Of a DNA stretch of 7,655 bases, positions 5,853 through 7,655 are shown piece after piece. Every line of letters starts with the position of its first letter. Position 1 is the first letter of the stretch. The notes under the pieces were generated by a model. That model ran no database searches and was not told the DNA's origin. It was given only the letters and a program-made list of their open reading frames with translations. Both the position numbers and the translations under genes were made by a program. The DNA comes from Phycisphaerae bacterium (lineage in GTDB: Bacteria > Planctomycetota > Phycisphaerae > SM23-33), in NCBI GenBank assembly GCA_030754715.1, contig JASLZV010000051.1:1323-8977 (forward strand), read 5' to 3'.

Positions 5853-6012
5853 GCAAGTCCGGATAAGTTTCGTCAAGTGCGCGGCGGCCCCAATAGTCCT
5901 CGCGGCGGGCGTCCCGTTTGCCCCTGAGCCACCATGGCAACGACTTGCTGCCGCCGAAGGACACAGAATTGTTTGGGGATTTATCAGGATTTTTATAAAA
6001 TAACCTCGTCAT
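5818..6012 (-). CDS. Doubtful antisense small ORF (64 aa) between nadK and iorA
   Basis: A minus-strand frame opens with ATG at 6012 (the TCATGA at the iorA start carries start codons on both strands) and ends with TGA at 5818, overlapping the last 35 bases of nadK. The second half reads SLPWWLRGKRDARREDYWG and so on: rich in Trp, Tyr and charged residues, with third-position GC near 69% by hand count over its last 42 codons. The first part lies in AT-rich sequence and looks less like protein. No ribosome binding site or promoter is clear. It could be a small real gene, a remnant, or chance. Confidence 0.18.
   Translation of the reverse strand: MTRLFYKNPDKSPNNSVSFGGSKSLPWWLRGKRDARREDYWGRRALDETYPDLLTVYDGGFGPT
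5852..5949. repeat. 8-bp inverted repeat spanning the nadK-iorA gap
   Basis: AGCAAGTC (5852-5859) and GACTTGCT (5942-5949) are exact inverted repeats, 82 bases apart, starting at the last base of the nadK stop. The interval also has a short CGCGGCGG direct repeat. No U-tract follows either arm. The significance is weak, but the repeat could bracket a 3'-end structure. Confidence 0.25.
5994..6001 (+). promoter_or_regulatory. AT-rich -10 region just before iorA
   Basis: TATAAAAT (5994-6001) is the only strong AT-rich -10-like sequence in this gap. It would start transcription around 6006-6009, only 2-5 bases before the ATG at 6011. A TTGTTT lies upstream at 5969-5974, but the spacing of 19 or more bases is long. 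This points to a very short leader with no ribosome binding site. Confidence 0.35.
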
Positions 6013-7655
6013 GAAGGTCGATCCCAGATTTCTCACCGGCAAAGGTTCGGAAATCTTCACAGGCACCGAACTCCTGCTGAAGGGCGCGCTGGAGGCCGAA
6101 GGCGGTGTGCATCTGCTGGGCGGCTACCCAGGCAGCCCGATCGCCGGCTTTTTCGACACCATGGTTCACATCAAGGACCTGTTCATCGAAAAAGGCATCC
6201 GCTGTACCATCAACAACAACGAGGCGCTGGCCATCGCAATGCTCAACGGCAGCCAGGCCGTCGCCTGCCGGGCCATCGTCTGCATGAAGAGCGTCGGAGT
6301 GCACGTTGCGGCCGACGCCCTGGCCCTGGGCAACCTCAGCGGAGCCCACAAGGACGGCGGGGCCATCGTCATCTACGGCGACGACCCCTGGTCCGACTCC
6401 ACCCAGGTTCCGGCCGACAGCCGCTATATCTCCAAACACCTCCACATACCCGTCATCGAGCCGGCCGACCCACAGGAGATCAAGGACTTCGTGGATCTGA
6501 GCTTCAAGATCTCGCGGCGCTCGGAACTGTACATAGGCTACCTTCTAACCACCAACCTGGCCGACGGAGGCGGGTCGGTGCAGTGCCGACCGAACCAATA
6601 TCCCACCTTCAACACCCGGCAGAAACTAAACCTGGAGACGGCCCAGATCGACCTCGACAAGCGTGTCCTGCTGCCGCCGAGGACCTGGTGGCAGGAAGAA
6701 TCGCTGACGGTGCGGCACGGCCGAGCCCTCCGGGCCGCCCGCGACCTAGGCCTTAACCGCATCCACTATCCCAACGAATCCCACGACAAGAAACCCTTGG
6801 GCTTCGTTACCAGCGGGCTGGCCCACGGGTACCTCGTACAGACCCTCTTTGAGGCGGGCCTGCTGGGCCGCTACCCGATCCTCAAGTTCGGGATGAGTTA
6901 TCCGATCGATCCGGACCTGGTGGGCCAACTGGCCGCCCAATGCCGGCGGATGGTCGTGGTGGAAGAACGTCGCGGGTTCATGGAAGAGCAAATCTCCGAA
7001 ATAGTCACCCGGGCGCGGCAGAGCGGACAGGCCAGCGGAGACGTGGAACTGTGGGGTAAGGAGTTCCCCGGCGATCTGGCGGGCCTGCCGGCAACTCGAG
7101 GCCTGCACCCCTCCATCCTGATCGAACGCCTCGTACCGTTGGTGAAATTGGTTGACGGTTCGTCGACTGCCGCATCGCTCGATCGCGAAATCGAGACCCT
7201 CGACACCGTCAGCAAGGCCGACGTGGGCAAATTTCCGGTTCGCCTTCCCACGTTCTGCCCGGGCTGCCCGCACCGCGATTCGTCCATCCTGTGTCTGGAA
7301 ATCAAGAACAGCTTCATGGACGGCCGCTACATGCAGCGGGTCCACAATAGCGGGCCGGTGGACCTTCTGTTCCACGGCGACATCGGCTGCTACACCATGC
7401 TGATGTTTCCACCCAACAACAATCTAATGCACGACCTGTCGGGCATGGGCCTGGGGGGGGCAACCGGCAGCGGCACCGACCCGTTCCTAGACAACAAGGA
7501 AGTCGTCTTCATGGGCGACTCCACGTTCTTCCACTCCGGGGCGCTGGCCATCAGCCAGGCCGTCAAACTCGGTCAGGACATCACCTTCATCATCCTGGAC
7601 AATTCCACCACGGCGATGACCGGCCACCAAACCACACCGGAACTGGACTTCGACG
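6011..7655 (+). CDS. iorA: Indolepyruvate ferredoxin oxidoreductase alpha subunit (IorA-like), C-terminus beyond window
   Basis: An open frame of 548 codons with no stop before the edge. IorA is the thiamine-diphosphate subunit that oxidatively decarboxylates arylpyruvates from aromatic amino acid transamination to acyl-CoA, reducing ferredoxin, with a gamma-type IorB partner. The N-terminal pyrimidine-binding domain has GGYPGSP (37-43), NNNEALA (from about 68) and VCMKSVGVHVAADAL. The middle domain ends in RRMVVVEERRGFMEEQI. The cofactor domain has CPGCPH (416-421), GDIGCYT (456-462), MGLGG, GDSTFFHSG (502-510) and LDNSTTAMTGHQ (from 529). The expected C-terminal ferredoxin-like cysteine domain is outside the window. 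Differences from typical IorA are GTELLLKG where GNEAIARG is usual, and codon 416 for CPGCPH, which suggests a long variant. A related 2-oxoacid:ferredoxin oxidoreductase paralogue is possible. No Shine-Dalgarno site precedes the ATG. Confidence 0.88.
   Translation, partial: MKVDPRFLTGKGSEIFTGTELLLKGALEAEGGVHLLGGYPGSPIAGFFDTMVHIKDLFIEKGIRCTINNNEALAIAMLNGSQAVACRAIVCMKSVGVHVAADALALGNLSGAHKDGGAIVIYGDDPWSDSTQVPADSRYISKHLHIPVIEPADPQEIKDFVDLSFKISRRSELYIGYLLTTNLADGGGSVQCRPNQYPTFNTRQKLNLETAQIDLDKRVLLPPRTWWQEESLTVRHGRALRAARDLGLNRIHYPNESHDKKPLGFVTSGLAHGYLVQTLFEAGLLGRYPILKFGMSYPIDPDLVGQLAAQCRRMVVVEERRGFMEEQISEIVTRARQSGQASGDVELWGKEFPGDLAGLPATRGLHPSILIERLVPLVKLVDGSSTAASLDREIETLDTVSKADVGKFPVRLPTFCPGCPHRDSSILCLEIKNSFMDGRYMQRVHNSGPVDLLFHGDIGCYTMLMFPPNNNLMHDLSGMGLGGATGSGTDPFLDNKEVVFMGDSTFFHSGALAISQAVKLGQDITFIILDNSTTAMTGHQTTPELDFD

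Noticed and set aside
4992..5876. A 294-codon minus-strand frame opposite nadK
   Set aside because: It covers almost exactly the NAD kinase gene in antisense; the plus frame carries every NAD kinase motif.
6746..7375. A 209-codon minus-strand frame opposite iorA
   Set aside because: Antisense shadow of the IorA-like gene, whose motifs are continuous on the plus strand.

Overview
The window reads as a moderately GC-rich bacterial chromosome, most likely Planctomycetota (Phycisphaerae-like). The main evidence is the prepilin-like gene at 2265-3068. It has the cleavage/methylation leader, the internal DKNPG and SNHKKDG...SG signature and the DDIYI...DTFLVP tail that I associate with the large planctomycete pseudopilin families. 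The long eukaryotic-type UDPGP protein and the near-absence of Shine-Dalgarno sites before several genes fit this. The assignment is inference from protein style, not a database result.

Layout. On the minus strand, read right to left, are a prepilin-type protein (3068-2265) with a good intrinsic terminator just after it, a PhoH ATPase (2054-1071), a 353-base stretch holding at most a doubtful 64-residue ORF, and the N-terminal third of a 7TM-HD (PgpH-like) phosphohydrolase that runs off the left edge (717-1). PhoH next to 7TM-HD is a conserved bacterial neighbourhood, usually with ybeY, so ybeY may lie beyond the left edge. On the plus strand, divergent from the prepilin, are a UDPGP-family uridylyltransferase (3441-4889), NAD kinase (4998-5852) and the first 548 codons of an indolepyruvate ferredoxin oxidoreductase alpha subunit (6011 to the right edge).

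The 372-base divergent intergenic region (3069-3440) is the most information-rich part. On the plus side it holds a good sigma70-like promoter for the UDPGP gene. On the minus side, in order, it holds a textbook intrinsic terminator with no visible gene before it, a sigma54-like -24/-12 element, and a nested stem-loop in what would be the prepilin leader. A large imperfect dyad overlaps the UDPGP -10 region and sits where a sigma54 activator site would be expected. This makes a testable model of an insulated, activator-controlled, structured-leader pilin gene. Each element is a motif call only.

The plus-strand genes look like separate housekeeping units (nucleotide-sugar supply, NADP supply, 2-oxoacid oxidation) rather than one operon. 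Each has its own promoter-like sequence, and those of nadK and iorA lie so close to the ATG that leaderless or near-leaderless mRNAs are suggested. I see no mobile elements, CRISPR, tRNA or rRNA, and no clear novel defence or biosynthetic system.
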